DNA of 64,000 bases, taken from the NCBI GenBank assembly GCA_019188255.1, contig JAETXT010000002.1, positions 3,782,001 to 3,846,000 of the forward strand, in the 5' to 3' direction. This document shows, one piece after another, positions 9,318-22,700 of this stretch. The notes under the pieces were generated by a model. It ran no database searches and was not told the origin of the DNA. It saw only the letters and a program-made list of their open reading frames with translations. The position numbers and the translations under genes are program-made. How positions within the stretch are numbered: the stretch's first letter is position 1; every line of letters begins with the position of its first letter. The stretch is from Verticillium longisporum (taxonomy: Eukaryota; Ascomycota; Sordariomycetes; Glomerellales; Plectosphaerellaceae).

Positions 9318-11182
9318 CTATTTCACCCCGACACATCGAGCCAGCCCGACCACAACCGCCGCGAGTGCCTTGAAAATGATCGTCAGACACCACACGAAGC
9401 ACTTGAAAACCCCGCCGAGCACTTTGAACGCCGCCCTCAGCGGCCACGGCAGCATCCGCCGCGTCTCTTTGGTCACTTGCTCAAACTTGGCAAACCCGCC
9501 GTCCTGGCTCTCAACGTCAATCTCAAACGCCTCCATCTTGCGCTTGCTGCTCTTCTTGCCGCTGCGTCCGCCGAGACGACTTGACCGCCCATCGCCGCTA
9601 GCAGTATCTAGTGTAGGCGGCAGCGGCGGGGGTTCAAAGGTCTCCACGTGCGCCGTCCGCTCGTCGCCAGCAGCAACGAGCAGCAGCGCCGCAACAGCGA
9701 CATCAACGATGAAGAAGCTCTCAATCTTGGCGGCGATGGCGGTATCGACTTTGAGCAAGCCCGAGCCCGTACCGCCCCGGGTACGTTTGGGCAGGTGCTG
9801 TGGGCTCTCATGGTGCACGAGCGTGTACTCGGTGCGGCGCCCGGCGGCATTGCGCGCGATAGTGATGCAGAATGGCGCCGCGAGGGCAGGATGAACGAGA
9901 AAGTGGGAGCCCGAGTCATCGTCCCAGACGAGACGAGTGCATTCTGTCTCGGCCATGGCGATGGCATTTGCATCATCAGGCCGGTTCAGCGCCACATTTT
10001 GTGCAGCAGCCGGGTAGAGCAGAGCAACGAGGCCATCGTTGGGGCGATGCCGACGGGACTCCTCCTCAAGCGTGGTGCTGATGACTTCCTGCCAATTCTT
10101 GCTGTCGGAGTTCTTGTTCGCATCTTTGCTTCCCACGACATTGTTGATGATGCTACTCGCTGACGAGTTCGTCGTGGAGGCGCTGGCGGCTTTGTAATGC
10201 TTGTTGGGGTCATGTCGACTAAGTGTTACAACAGCCGAGGCAGAGGAGGGGACTAGACGCATATTGCAGTATGGTTCTTGTTTGGAGGATAGTGTGTAGA
10301 CGGGAGCGTCCTTCTCCTGAGAGAGCTTCATGCAGAAGACTCGCCCGTCAGAGGGTGAGGCTTTCCAGCCATTGACGACCTTCCACAAGTTCTTCAGCTG
10401 CTCTGTGGAAGACTCAACCGGAAGAGTGGAGATCTCATGATTCCTCGGAGGCCAACGTTGGGCCTGGGCCTGAGATGGGGCGTGTGGTGCAGGTTGAGAC
10501 GCGGCTGACGGACTGGCGATTGGGCTTACAACCGCTGGGCTCGAAGCCTCGACGTGGTGGTCCTCCGGTTGATAGGTCATCCTGCTAATGACCGCACGGG
10601 GATGTGCGTTGGGCTTGTCTGAGTCGGGAAGTAGTCTTGCTGGTTCAGAGACACCTCTGGGTTGTACTGCGGGAAGATGGACCTAATGGCGGGCTGAGGC
10701 CTTGAAGGCTGCCCTGCCGAAGATGATTCCTCTCTCAGAGGCAGTTTGGCTATTGAGCTGCGCGATCGAGTGCTGTTGCTGCGAACCAGTGTCTGGGCCT
10801 CCGAAAAGGCCGTGTCCGAACGAGGCGGAATATCTGCGACGGGCGGTGGTCTTTGCACATGGATTGGGGCCTCCACGCGTGTAGCTACAGCTATCTGCAC
10901 GTCGTCCATCGGGGACTGGTGGATGGTCTGTGGTGGGACTGTGGTGTCGATCGAGGGCCTTTGCCTGTGCCTGCGGCCTTGGCGAGGCGGCGAAGTATCA
11001 ATGGCGTGAGGGGCCGATGAAGTGGTCGCCTCGGCGCCGGGCGTAGGCGCTCTTGTTCGTGAGCGCTCGCGGGATTCTGACCTCCTCGTTCTTGAGGATG
11101 GCCGTTTTGTTGTTGGAGGCTTGCTGTTAGGATTCGGGAAGAGTGAGTACCCTCCCGGTGGTTGAGGCGGTGGTGCCGACAT
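9318..11182 (-). CDS. Conserved fungal 'acetylserotonin methyltransferase-like' protein, reading frame split by a 1-base loss
   Basis: Minus-strand gene starting at the ATG 11180-11182 (MSAPPPQPPGGYSLFPNPNS). The first part is disordered and Arg/Ser/Pro-rich and reaches ..FPTQTSPTHIP before a stop at 10577. The second frame, entered at a C4 run (top-strand G4 at 10598-10601), continues ..AVISRMTYQPE and then ..LWKVVNGWKASPSDGRVFCM. This is the arrangement of a single fungal protein family usually labelled acetylserotonin methyltransferase-like. With one base added the protein is about 621 aa and ends with a hydrophobic C terminus (residues ..AAFKVLGGVFKCFVWCLTII..) suggesting membrane association. 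The family name is historical: I see no methyltransferase motif, and function is unknown. The break is most simply a homopolymer error. Confidence 0.75.
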
Positions 11183-12848
11183 GGCGGGTTCAGGATTTCG
11201 CCAGTGGTATGAGTGAAGCAAGTGAGATAGCTTCACTGAAGGACAGTTGCGATGAGAATCAAGCCTAGGTCGCTGGTCCTCTCACCTACTCGTGTTGTTC
11301 CCAGGACAGTGGTAGACCCAACAAAAGACATGCGCGGGCCCCCCAATCGAAGCTGTCTCGAGTATTCGTGGGATGGTAGACGGCCCAAGACCAACGACTT
11401 TGGAGCAGACCATGGTTAAGACGGAGTATATACTACCCAACGCAGGATACACGGCACTTGCCAGTGGCCCCCGACCTCTTCTCCAGGTAAGCGCTCGATG
11501 GATTGAGAGGGTGCGCCGCGACTGGTGAGGTGCTTGAGGCGCACGACACAAATAGACGGGATGAGAGCGCTGAGCCAATCACTGGGCCCGTCACGCTGCA
11601 GCGTAGCCGCCGAGCCCAAACCTGGGAGCACAGAGACGCGCGGGGTTGGTTGAGGCGAACAAGCCTAACCATGTGCGCTATTGGATGTGACTGCAAATGC
11701 TTGTCTCCGTGTTTCCGCCCTCTGTTCGAGACCCTGGGTTGCTGACCCTATGCATCGCGGCAAAGAGGAACGGGCGAATGAGCTGGCGGAGAAGGATTCT
11801 CCTGGCGGGTGAGCGCGATCGGGTAGACCGCGTGCTGGTCGTTGCGGAACCCCAGTGTGCCTGTGATGGTGATTGAGGTGCTCCGAGTGCATTGGGAGGA
11901 GGGCACACTTGGTCATGTTCGGCCTATGGTAAGCTTTTAATCCCAGATTGAGGTAGCGATCGGCGAAGGGGGGCATATCGCACGCCGTCTGACTGCTTGG
12001 TGTGATGGCCTTTTTCTCTTTAAATTTATACGTCTCGGGAGTAAGAATATTCGAACCTCTAGCATTAGTACTCTTCAAACCTGACCATGTCTTGTTTGAT
12101 GGGTTTCCCTGTGCCATTGCCGTTGTCCATCAGGGATCAAGTCGCTCAGTCATGGAGACTTTGGTCTCCGGGCAGACGATGCTTGGGGCCGCTCCGATGA
12201 TCGGTCCACACGATCAGAAGGCCGATGGCGTTTTGCTGATTGAATCAGGTTGTGGACTGTGGGCTACAGACATCGCTCACTTGAGCTAGATGCGCTTCCT
12301 TGCTCCTCCTTCAGACGGCGCTGAGATGGCTCGAGAGTGCTGTGGCCAGAACTAGGCGTTGGACTCTGTATGTCCGTCCCGTTGCGTAGTTCGACGGCGG
12401 CATATTTTGATGGCCCACTATCATAATGACCCTGGGTCTCACAGCAAACGAGTAGGCTGAGGGGCTTCATTGATGGAGCTGTCAAATACAGGCACAAAAG
12501 CCAACGAGATGGAGGATGGGCCAAAGTCTAAAGGTGGAAAGCAAAGGGCGGTGTGGGTTCTGCCACAACTGCCCCACGCTCGCCCCTCCATTCGATGCAC
12601 CTGTCCCGTCACCGGCCCCTCCATCTGGGATGCTATGACTCCCGACCCCAAAACTTACTTGCGCATGGAAACGTTTTGAACCCGTCGCGACACCATTGCA
12701 TTCAACAAGTACAGCGCGGAAAATCCCAATTGACTCTGTTTGAGACTGCATCACCACATAGACACCCACATTGTGAGCTATTCACGAAGCCGAACCTTCC
12801 CCAGAGAAGCAGCTAACGCCCCATCTACAGGCCGTCACAATTCCAGCC
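11183..12848. other. Divergent intergenic region upstream of LYS1
   Basis: About 1.7 kb. It includes an AT-rich patch near 12000-12060 and a probable 5' UTR intron of LYS1 at its right end. No protein domain or RNA gene recognised. Confidence 0.55.
12773..12830 (+). other. Probable 5' UTR intron of LYS1
   Basis: GTGAGC donor at 12773, branch-like GCTAAC at about 12811 and CTACAG acceptor ending at 12830, 18 bp before the LYS1 start codon. All three signals and the 58-nt length fit fungal introns. No transcript evidence is available. Confidence 0.6.
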
Positions 12849-14095
<1,247 letters not shown>

Positions 14096-14505
14096 AGTGC
14101 TGACTGGACGTCCATGAAGGAAAAAAGTAAAGCGATAGAACAAGAGGACTCGACAACAGGAAATCAGGGTCATACTTGGGACGTACATGATGAGAATAGG
14201 AGACGAGGCGCAGCATTGCGCTGCAATCTGATGATGTTCATGCTCAAAAGAGATGAAAAATTTGATGAATCATACGCTCGACTGTCGTGTGCAGCAACTC
14301 AGCTTCCCCTATCATATTCGTACAAGCTTAAGAATCCGCCAGAAAGAGCAGGGTGTCCGATGCTGCGATTTAGCCCCCTCCCAAAGAACGCCATAGAATG
14401 CACAGCAACCCCTCTTCTCTCGTCCCCCTTCCGGCCAATTGGCATACACTACTCAAAACACATTGTCCCGTGCAAGGGGAAACGACTGCCCTCTCCTTTT
14501 CATCT
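14096..14505. other. Convergent intergenic region (3' UTRs)
   Basis: About 410 bp between the LYS1 and CMC1 stop codons. No gene seen. Confidence 0.55.
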
Positions 14506-15117
14506 CTACGTCTTCTTGGTTTCCTCGCCTGTCGGCGCCGCCTCCGACTCTCCCCATCTCACACGATTCCTCGCCGCGTAGCCGCCGACCCTCTCGGCCC
14601 GCGCGGCCTTCTCCTCCTCCCTCCTCCGCGTCTCGGCGTCCTTCTCGGGAAGACCCCACCACTCGCGGAGAAACTCTTCCTGGCCGGCCTTCTTCTGGGC
14701 CTTGCGCTCGCGCTCGCGCTGGCGCTCGAGGCGCTGCGCGAACCAGTCCTCGCGGGCGGCGTCCTGCTCGGCCTGGGTCGCGTGGGAGACCATGCACGAG
14801 TTCATGGCCCGGTGCGGCGTGCGGCAGACGAAGGGGATGGAGAGGGTGCGGCCCAGAGCACATTCGGCAAAGGCTGGTTCGGCGTACGCTGTCAGCGGGG
14901 AGGGGGGAATCGGCGGGGGAGCCAAAGAGGCAGAGGAAGTGAGCCAATTGGTACCTTTGATTTCGGGGGCACATGCTGCTCGCACGCGGGCGTAGTAGAT
15001 GTCGCGCACTTGAGCTTCTTGCGAGGCAGAGAGGGGCAGAGGGTTTAGGGAGGGTACGCCGAGCTTGGGTTCCTCGACGGGGGCGCCGGTTGGGGATCGG
15101 GCGGCCATTGCGGCCAT
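14506..15117 (-). CDS. CMC1: COX assembly mitochondrial protein CMC1-like, twin CX9C
   Basis: Two minus-strand exons, 15117-14955 and 14873-14506, 176 aa. Exon 1 carries KLGVPSLNPLPLSASQEAQV and ends CAPEIK; exon 2 starts AFAECALGRTLSIPFVC and continues RTPHRAMNSCMVSH. After splicing the cysteines form two CX9C motifs (CAPEIKAFAEC and CRTPHRAMNSC), the fold of Mia40-imported intermembrane-space proteins. CMC1 in yeast helps cytochrome c oxidase copper-site assembly. A charged helix and EEFLREWWGLPEKD follow, then a longer than usual basic tail. The 81-nt intron (GTACCA donor, ACCAG acceptor) contains no stop and keeps frame, so retention would give a protein with the first CX9C destroyed. An alternative start lies three codons in. 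Confidence 0.9.
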   Translation of the reverse strand: MAAMAARSPTGAPVEEPKLGVPSLNPLPLSASQEAQVRDIYYARVRAACAPEIKGTNWLTSSASLAPPPIPPSPLTAYAEPAFAECALGRTLSIPFVCRTPHRAMNSCMVSHATQAEQDAAREDWFAQRLERQRERERKAQKKAGQEEFLREWWGLPEKDAETRRREEEKAARAERVGGYAARNRVRWGESEAAPTGEETKKT

Positions 15118-16298
15118 GTAGGGGGGTGTGGCGGACGGCGGGAGGTTGGTGCGTCACGGAGGGTCCCTTGCGGTGCCTTTGGCGTCGAACAGGAGAAGGC
15201 AAGTGCTGGTTTGGAGGGTCTGGGTATCTGGTGTCGTCGGATGGTCCAATGGTGGAGAGAGCGCTAAGTGAGGTCTTCACCGAGTTGAGAGTTCGTTCGC
15301 CGGGTGAGCTTCGGAGCTTGACCAATTTCTGCCCATCTCCGGTCGCCTCACCGCCTGCCTAATACTGCTTCATCCGCGCCGAGGAGGGACTCAGTCTCTC
15401 GTGTGACTGACTGTATTCGGGATGATTGGCCGTGGCAGGGCTTACGGCGGTCTCCTCACACCAATGCAAGAACGCTCTCTCTGTAGGTGTTCTGATCGGA
15501 CGATGATCGTCTTGCGTCTTTTTACAGACGCCGAAAAGAAGCATGGTAGCAAATGCTAGCTTTCACTTGTTTCCGCGTGCTCGGCAAGGGACTTGTTGGC
15601 GAGCTGCGCCAAGACGTGTCCCGCACAAGTGCCGCGAGCCAGCGTTGTTGGTGAGTTGAGATGGCGGGATGGGCGGGTGGCTTTCCAACTGCGAAATAAG
15701 GTCACAGGCACCGCATTGTGTGCGTGATGCCTGCTGCATCCAGTCCATCTCATCCGGGCCAATGATGCCGGAAACCGGCCAAGTGCTGCCAACGGGCAGG
15801 GCCCACGATGTACCTTCCATCGCCTTGTTTGTCCGGGCGGCTCCCATCTAGCACGTGCCTTTTGCACTGTGCAAAACACGCATGAGTCAGGACTTTAGTG
15901 GTCAAGCATGAGAGCCGCACCCTATTGTAAAAATCTACAAGGCGACTCACCTTCAAGAGGTAGTGAACTCTTGGCCGCTAGCCCTACCTAGGGCCCCCCC
16001 ATGGTCATGACGACAGGGAGACACACAGTGATGCAGGCCATATACACAGTACACGACCCTCGCCCCCCCCAAACTCGACTGCCGAGATTTCTGATCGTCC
16101 CTTCCGCCAACCCACCCTTTTCTTTGTTACTGCACTTGCTTGCGCTGCTGCAACCTTGCTCCAACTAAATCCATTTGTGCTGTTCCCTCTTCTTTCCCTT
16201 CTCACCTTTTACCCCCTCCACCTCTTGACCGCCTGACCGCCTGGTTCGAATGCTTGTCTCGTGGTTTTTCCTTCAGGTTCCCTTGTCTTGTCGCGGCC
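15118..16298. other. Divergent intergenic region between CMC1 and the FN3 protein gene
   Basis: About 1.2 kb holding the CMC1 upstream region and the pyrimidine-rich leader of the FN3 gene (from about 16040). No additional gene recognised. Confidence 0.55.
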
Positions 16299-19200
16299 AT
16301 GTTATGGCTGCTCTCCATGAGATTCCTTCTCGTCACCTCCCTCGTCGCCTGGTGGTTTAAACGACCCAACGCCAACTTCTTTCAGACCCTGCTGCTCTCC
16401 CTTGCCACTCTTGTCACCTTTTGGGTCGTCGCCCCCAACTACGCCGCATCTTCTTTCGCCTGGTCTCTACATCATTCGCGCGAGCTCTTCTGGTACCTGC
16501 AGCTCGACACCCTGCTGCTGGGCCATGCCAACATGCTCGTCACCCTCGGCGCAGTCGTGTGGCTGCTGAACCGCACCTGGCAGACGCTCTGGAAACCCAC
16601 ATCCGACCTCATCAGCATCCTCGGCGTCGATGTCCCCGAACCGCCTGATGTCTCCCTCGCCGGCATTCGCGCCGACGCTGCCACGTTGAGCTGGACTCGC
16701 CCTGCCAGCAACCGGCCCGTCCAGAAGTTCCTCATTCAAGTCAACGGTGTCAATGTCGGCGAGTCGAGGCCCGAGGAGACCGCCATCACCGTCACCGGCT
16801 TGCGACCCAACCACTGCTACAACGTTCGCGTCATCGCCGTGGGACCCAACAACTTTCAGGCCGGCAGCCCCATGATCCGATTGCGAACCTACAAGTGCGA
16901 TGGACGCCCCGAACTCGGCAACTCGCGCGTGCCCGACAGCTTCCAGGACCAGGGATCACGCGCCGGTCAATCACAAGCCGCCGAAGACACCACCGGCCGC
17001 ACCCCGGTTCCCTCTATCGAAGCTGCACCATCCGTCGATGGCGTATCCGCGCCTCCGCGCGAAGGCACGTCGACAGCGCCCGGCCAGCGGCGCAACACAC
17101 TGAATAGACGCCATTCACCCTCGGTAGCGAGCCAGGATCAGCCAGTCATCAAGATGCCCTACAACAGCGACCGTCCCGAACCATCCCTGAAGGAGCTCGC
17201 CGATGCGCTCGAAAAGACGCGGAGAGAGATTGACGAAACGCTGGCGCAATACAGCCAGGAAGAAGCCGACTTCAAGAAGATGCAAGACTCGTTGCGGAAG
17301 GAAAAGGAAAAGAAGAAGCAAACACACAAGGAGAAGGATGATCAGACGACGCAGCTGAAGCAGAAGGTTAAAGCGACCTATGAGCAAATGCGCCAGACGA
17401 ACAAGGAAAAGGCTAGAAAAGAAAGTGTCCTCAAGGAGAAGCAGGATAAGCGGAGGAAGATGAGCGAGACGGTCGACAAGTGCAACACAGACGTCGGCAC
17501 GATGAAGAAGTCTAGGGACGGCTTCTCGAGCGAGCGCGAACATGTGCAGCAGGACCGCGACCTCCAGGTAAAGCATCTCAGCGAGGAGAATGCCGCCCTG
17601 CAAGAAGAGTTTGCGCAGCTGGAAGCCGAGTACAAGGAGAAAAAGAACAGTTGAAAGAGCTAGAGGATGACCGAAAACAATTGCCAGGAGGCGAGGAAGA
17701 TGAGCGCTGGAAGGAGGAGGACCGAAAGATGCGACGAGATTTTGACTTGCGACGCCGGGAGCTGCAGAGCCAACTGATCATGGAGGACCGCCGCGCGCAG
17801 CAGATCGAGAACCACATCCACGTCCTCCACACTCAGGTCTACACCCAGCAGCAGTCCGGTCTACAACTGTATGGTCAGGCCAATTCGTCTGGTGTTGACT
17901 TTGATCAGAACATGTCCACCCAAGTCAAGAGAAGAAGCAGAGCCAGCAACAACTCGGCACACGGCGTCAGCATGCCTTCGCCTCCAGGGCAGTTCGCCTC
18001 TGCAGAGCCTATCTTCCCCTCCTCTCTCGGACTCAGCCACGCTGGTTTCGCCCCAGGCCCCTTCATGGACATGTCAGCCGAACCTTTCGGCATCGACCAG
18101 TCAACGTTCAGCGATGCCGAGATCAAGGCTCTCACTGGCGGCGCGCCCCTTAGCCCGACGGCGACGGCACTTCTCCCGTCGGGTATCCTGATGGATATGG
18201 ATATGGACGATGACGACCCTCCAAGCCCGAATTCGCATTCTCGGAAGAGTCCAGCAGTCCCCGACTTTGCTAACGACACACATTCTCCCGCGTCATCTGG
18301 CCGACACAGCTACGTTTCCAGCCCCCACAACTCCAGCTACAACCTGCCCTTTACCCTGCACCATCCGGATTCGTTCGACCGCAGATCTATTCACGATGTC
18401 ACCTCCTCACCTGGCCCGCCCCCCGCCTCAAGTCACCGCCTCACCAACTTGCTCGCAAGCTTCAATCGCAATCGAGGTGTCAAGGACGCAACCACGGATG
18501 TTGGACCGGCTCTTGGAAGTTTGAAACACGGCCAGAGCCAGTCCTTCCCCAGACAAACCGAAGAAGACAGCAAGCGCAAAATTAGCTTTTCGTCAAACTG
18601 GTTTAACAGAGCTGCGCCCGGTGCCGAGTCTTCCGGCGAGGGGATGCTGCATAGCTCAAAGCTTGCCAAGCGTCTAAATCCGTTCGGAAGCTCGTCAAAC
18701 GCCTTCGCAGACCGCATACCGAGCAGCCCACGACCAGCATCCATCGCTTCAGCTGATCTTCCCAGGCCGTCTACCGACAGTGGCTCCATCTGGGGGCCCC
18801 TGGTGACAACTTCAACAAGAGCCGCATTTGGTCGCCGGATGTCTTGTGGCAGGGTTCTCGGAACCCCTCTCGACGCCCATCCATCCATGGATCTCCAGCT
18901 GCTCTCAAGACAACACTTGCCTCAGCTGACGATGAGATCCTCGATGAAGAGGCTCTTCTGAACCCGCAGGTGTCTCCCAGCCAAGTCGGTGTTATCGGCA
19001 GCCGCCCTCCCCCAAAGTCCAAAGCCAAAGCACAGGCTCAGATGCAGTCCGATGCCGATGCACTCAACCAGCAGCTCAATCCCAACGCTCCCACGTTCAT
19101 GGCCGGCTTGTTACGTCCTAAGGACAAAGACACAGATGGCGCCAAGGATAAGACCAAGGGCAAGGCTAAAGACAAGAGCAAGGCCACGACTCCGAGCCTA

Positions 19201-19776
19201 GAGGCACCGCCCATGTTTGACGAGTCTCCTACCGACTCGCGCAAGTCTCGTGATGCCTTCTCGGTACACACGCAAACGTCTGTATCGGTCACCGAGTCCC
19301 GCGAGTCGCTCTCTCTCGAGCGCACCTTTTCCAACACACCGTCGGACAACCACTCCTCCGGCGCACCGTCGAGCTTCAAGGACCAGGAGAGTGCCATGCG
19401 CAAACTCTTCCGCAAGGGTAGCTCCAGCAAGTTCAGCCTCTCTTCTCGTCTAGGAAAGGAATCAGGTCTCTTTAAGAAGGGTCCCGGCAGCACGACCAAC
19501 TCGGACAAGAACTACTCCATGGAGCGCTCAAGCATCGGCGACATCGATGATCTGGGAGAAGACCTGGGCCACTTGGGCCGCAGCTACGACAGTGTCGGAA
19601 GCAGCCCGTCGCTAGGGCCTTCGAAGTCCAAGGAGAGCAAGGAAGGTCGCATCGCCGGGTGGAGCAGCCGATTTTCGATGAACTCGATCAAGAAGAAGGG
19701 CAAAGAGGCAAAGGAGAGTCTGGATATTGAACGGTCGGGAACCGAGACGGAGGCGGATGAGAAGAAGGAAGTGTAG
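16299..19776 (+). CDS. Fibronectin type III domain, coiled-coil membrane protein; frame broken twice by 1-base losses
   Basis: Starting at the ATG 16299-16301 (GCGGCCATG), the protein has N-terminal hydrophobic segments (about residues 1-85: MLWLLSMRFLLVTSLVAWW, TLLLSLATLVTFWVV and MLVTLGAVVWLL), then a fibronectin type III domain (about 110-210: PEPPDVSLAGIRADAATLSW .. GLRPNHCYNVRVIAVG). A Ser/Pro linker, a long charged coiled coil (about 300-520) and a disordered Ser-rich tail follow. Total about 1159 aa if both breaks are mended. First break: A5 at 17640-17644, where ..AEYKEKK meets TGA but the coiled coil continues as EQLKELEDDRKQ one frame over. Second break: GGGGGCCCC at 18792-18800, after ..STDSGSIWG, with GDNFNKSRIWSPD in the next frame. 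It resembles a large conserved fungal FN3 protein of unknown role. In-frame ATGs upstream exist but look like leader. Confidence 0.85.
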
Positions 19777-22700
19777 ATAGGGCTTGGGTCTTGCTGCCGT
19801 ATTAGCCGCATGGGGTGTTGATATATGAATCCCCTCAGCGTTGTTTCTTCACATTCTTCATTGTCGTGGTCCAGTGCTATGGCTTAGAGGGCACAGGTGA
19901 AATTCGTGATGTGTGCGCAACGGCATGGCATGTCTTCTCGGGCTCATTTGAAGGGCTCAGGCCAGTCTTCACAGTCATCAGGCCCTGGTCATACCCGACT
20001 AATGTGTGACGCACTCTTGCTCGTGTCTGCATTTAGCACTGTCCAGGTCAGTCTCTGGTTCGTGTCAGATGTCTATCGCGATGGAGGGTATCGGTGTCGG
20101 TTATGTCTGTGAGAACCAGGCGGCCCGCAGTTCAATGATGTTGGTATGGACCTTGACAGCCAAGACTGGCCTTGCAGCAGGTTCCGGCCAGATCCAGTAA
20201 ACCACGTAGTCTATGCCGTTTCCCGTCAAGACCTAGGAGAGCGGGTACGCCCGTGGCCATGACATCGTGAACAGCACGAGCGCTGCACGCTACAAGGAAT
20301 CTCATGAAACAATAGCTAGCTACCTGCCTTCCAAGGGTGTTCAAGGGGATCGCGAATCGGCCTACGTTTCTGGGTGGGGTGTTGTCTAGTTCTTAGTTCA
20401 AGAGCTCTTATTCACGATAACAGTCTACTAATATTCCGTCCTTGTAAACGGGGCGCTCGGTGCTCAATCTACTGACATGGCATTTGAATTCACGGATCAT
20501 GGATATTGTCTTCAACGTGGTTATTGTCGTTCCTTACAGCACGCAAGGGGGACGTAGAACCAATCGCATATCAACAGTCAGGCTACAAAGATAAGAAGTG
20601 AAGACAGACGTCATGGAACACATTAATAGCGTTCTTCAACCTAGTTTAGCTCAACAGGTCTTCGCATCTTTGCTGACTAGACAGCTACTAAGCTTTCTGG
20701 CCAGCAAGTAGGAGAATGTGTGTACCGCATCTCCTCTATCATGCACGCCGAGCGCTTCAAAAGTGTTCACCCAGCATGTTCTTACGGAACTCACGACTTT
20801 GGTAGGAACTGGTTCAGTGATAAGACTCGCCACTTGGGGATCGAGGAGTAGTCTTGTCACAATCACGATATCAGACTGACGAACAGTATCTTGCCTCTTG
20901 AGGGAAGCAAGTCGTTACTTCACGTGATGATTCGTATCAGAAAAAGAAAGTAGACAGCTCCTCATGCCAGCGCTAGCTTGGCAAATCCGGCAACAATGCT
21001 TGCTCAAGGTTATGCAACGTGCCGATGCTACCCACGTGAGTTGCTGACAAGACTGTCTGAGCTTGTGATCTGGCTGTGCATATAAACAGCCTTTCCTCCC
21101 TCCTTTCTAGAGGATATCGAGGCCGTTCGAGCCTTGGATGAAATGTGATGTCAGATGTGAACATCCTTTGCAGATCATATCAACGGTTCCCCTCAGTTCA
21201 TCTCGATGACACCTCGCGTGGGATTCGGGGTCCCTGACACGGCGCAGATCCCCTTACGACGTCACCTTATACGACAATCAAAGCCAGCTGCATCATGCCC
21301 TCAGAAACGACTTGTCTTGGTATACAATTCGCGTCTACTCGAGTCTGTATACGTCAGAATTGCTGATCGCGTCCTCACAGTTTCATATGATCTACTGCCA
21401 TGCCAATACTGGAGCGCTTTTGTCACTCAAGCCAGCACGAGGACCTTCGCTTCGCACAACTCGAATCTCGTGTCGTCAGGCGTAGCCTGAGGGCCCAACA
21501 CAGCTCTCACTCGTTCGAGAATAGCCGGATCAAGCGGATTAGGGCCGGTGGCGAGGGCGGACGTTCAACCCAGCCACCGTGTGGTAGCCGATGCCAAGAC
21601 GAAGTGTAAACCGCCCTAAACGCCGCTCTCGTGGGCGAAAAGGGATTACCGGGCCCGCCCTTCCAGCTGGCATGTCTCATTACTCGGAAGTCCAGTATAC
21701 GTGGCCGCCACCATGTCCGTGTCAAGGTTCACGAATGACTCCTTTGGGAAGGCGCGACAGCAAGTCCGTCTGATCGGGAACCTCTTGTGGGTTTGGCGTT
21801 GGCCATCTCGAAGTAGAAACACAGCCTCAACTGTCTTCATGTCATCTGTGTTCGACCAGTCATGCGGGGAAGGTGGCAATCCTCTCCCCAAAAACATGAG
21901 GCACGGTCATCATGTTGCCTCCGAGGTCACTGGGGGCATCACGCACGGAGTAGATCAGGATAGGAAAAAGACTGACGGCCCGGTCATTTGACGGCGGCTA
22001 CTCCGCAGAATCGCCCCGCGGAAGAGCAGTTGGCGGAGCAAACACTGCCGTGTTCGCAGCTGAGTGGCCTTTTGATTCTTCCTACTGATAGAGACGATGG
22101 TGGCGTCGGTACTGCATCACCAAGACAAGTTTTGGCATGCACTTCTGAGAGGAGGGGTAAGCCTCATCATAGACACAAGATAAAGGCTTCAACAATGCCG
22201 GCATTGGAGACAGGCCACGACGCCGGTTGCGACATTGATTCAGTCCATAACCTTTGGGACGTGTGCTCTAACCGACAGGTCACGGCAATATGACTCTCGT
22301 TTGGTAGGGGTGGTTGTGCGTGCGCATGCATCCAGGAACCAAGTGGTTGTGCCCTAATCAAAGCTGTGTTGCCAGCGCAAGCGGGCATTGCGCGTCTCTA
22401 CCCACGGTGGCGGCATGGCATTGGCGGTTGGTCATACTGCATATGAAGGACTTCAAAGCAAGGATGCCCAGAAGCGTGGACAAGACCATATCTGCCGAAA
22501 AGCGCTGAGCGCTTGTAAACCGTGGTTTGATGAGGAAGAGGTCAAGGTCCGTTTTTAGCATGCCGTGTCCTGTCCCATCTACGACGTCAAGACGGGATGA
22601 ATGTAAGGTAAAAGACGCAAAGAGGTGTGTACCAGTCCCCGCTATTGTTGGGGTAGAGTCAGCTCGTCCTTGTTGGTTGCATCAGAAGCGACATCTCTGC

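Noticed and set aside
12040..12065. TTCGAACC resembling a reverse tRNA B box
   Set aside because: T stem pairs poorly and no A box, anticodon arm or acceptor stem can be built around it.
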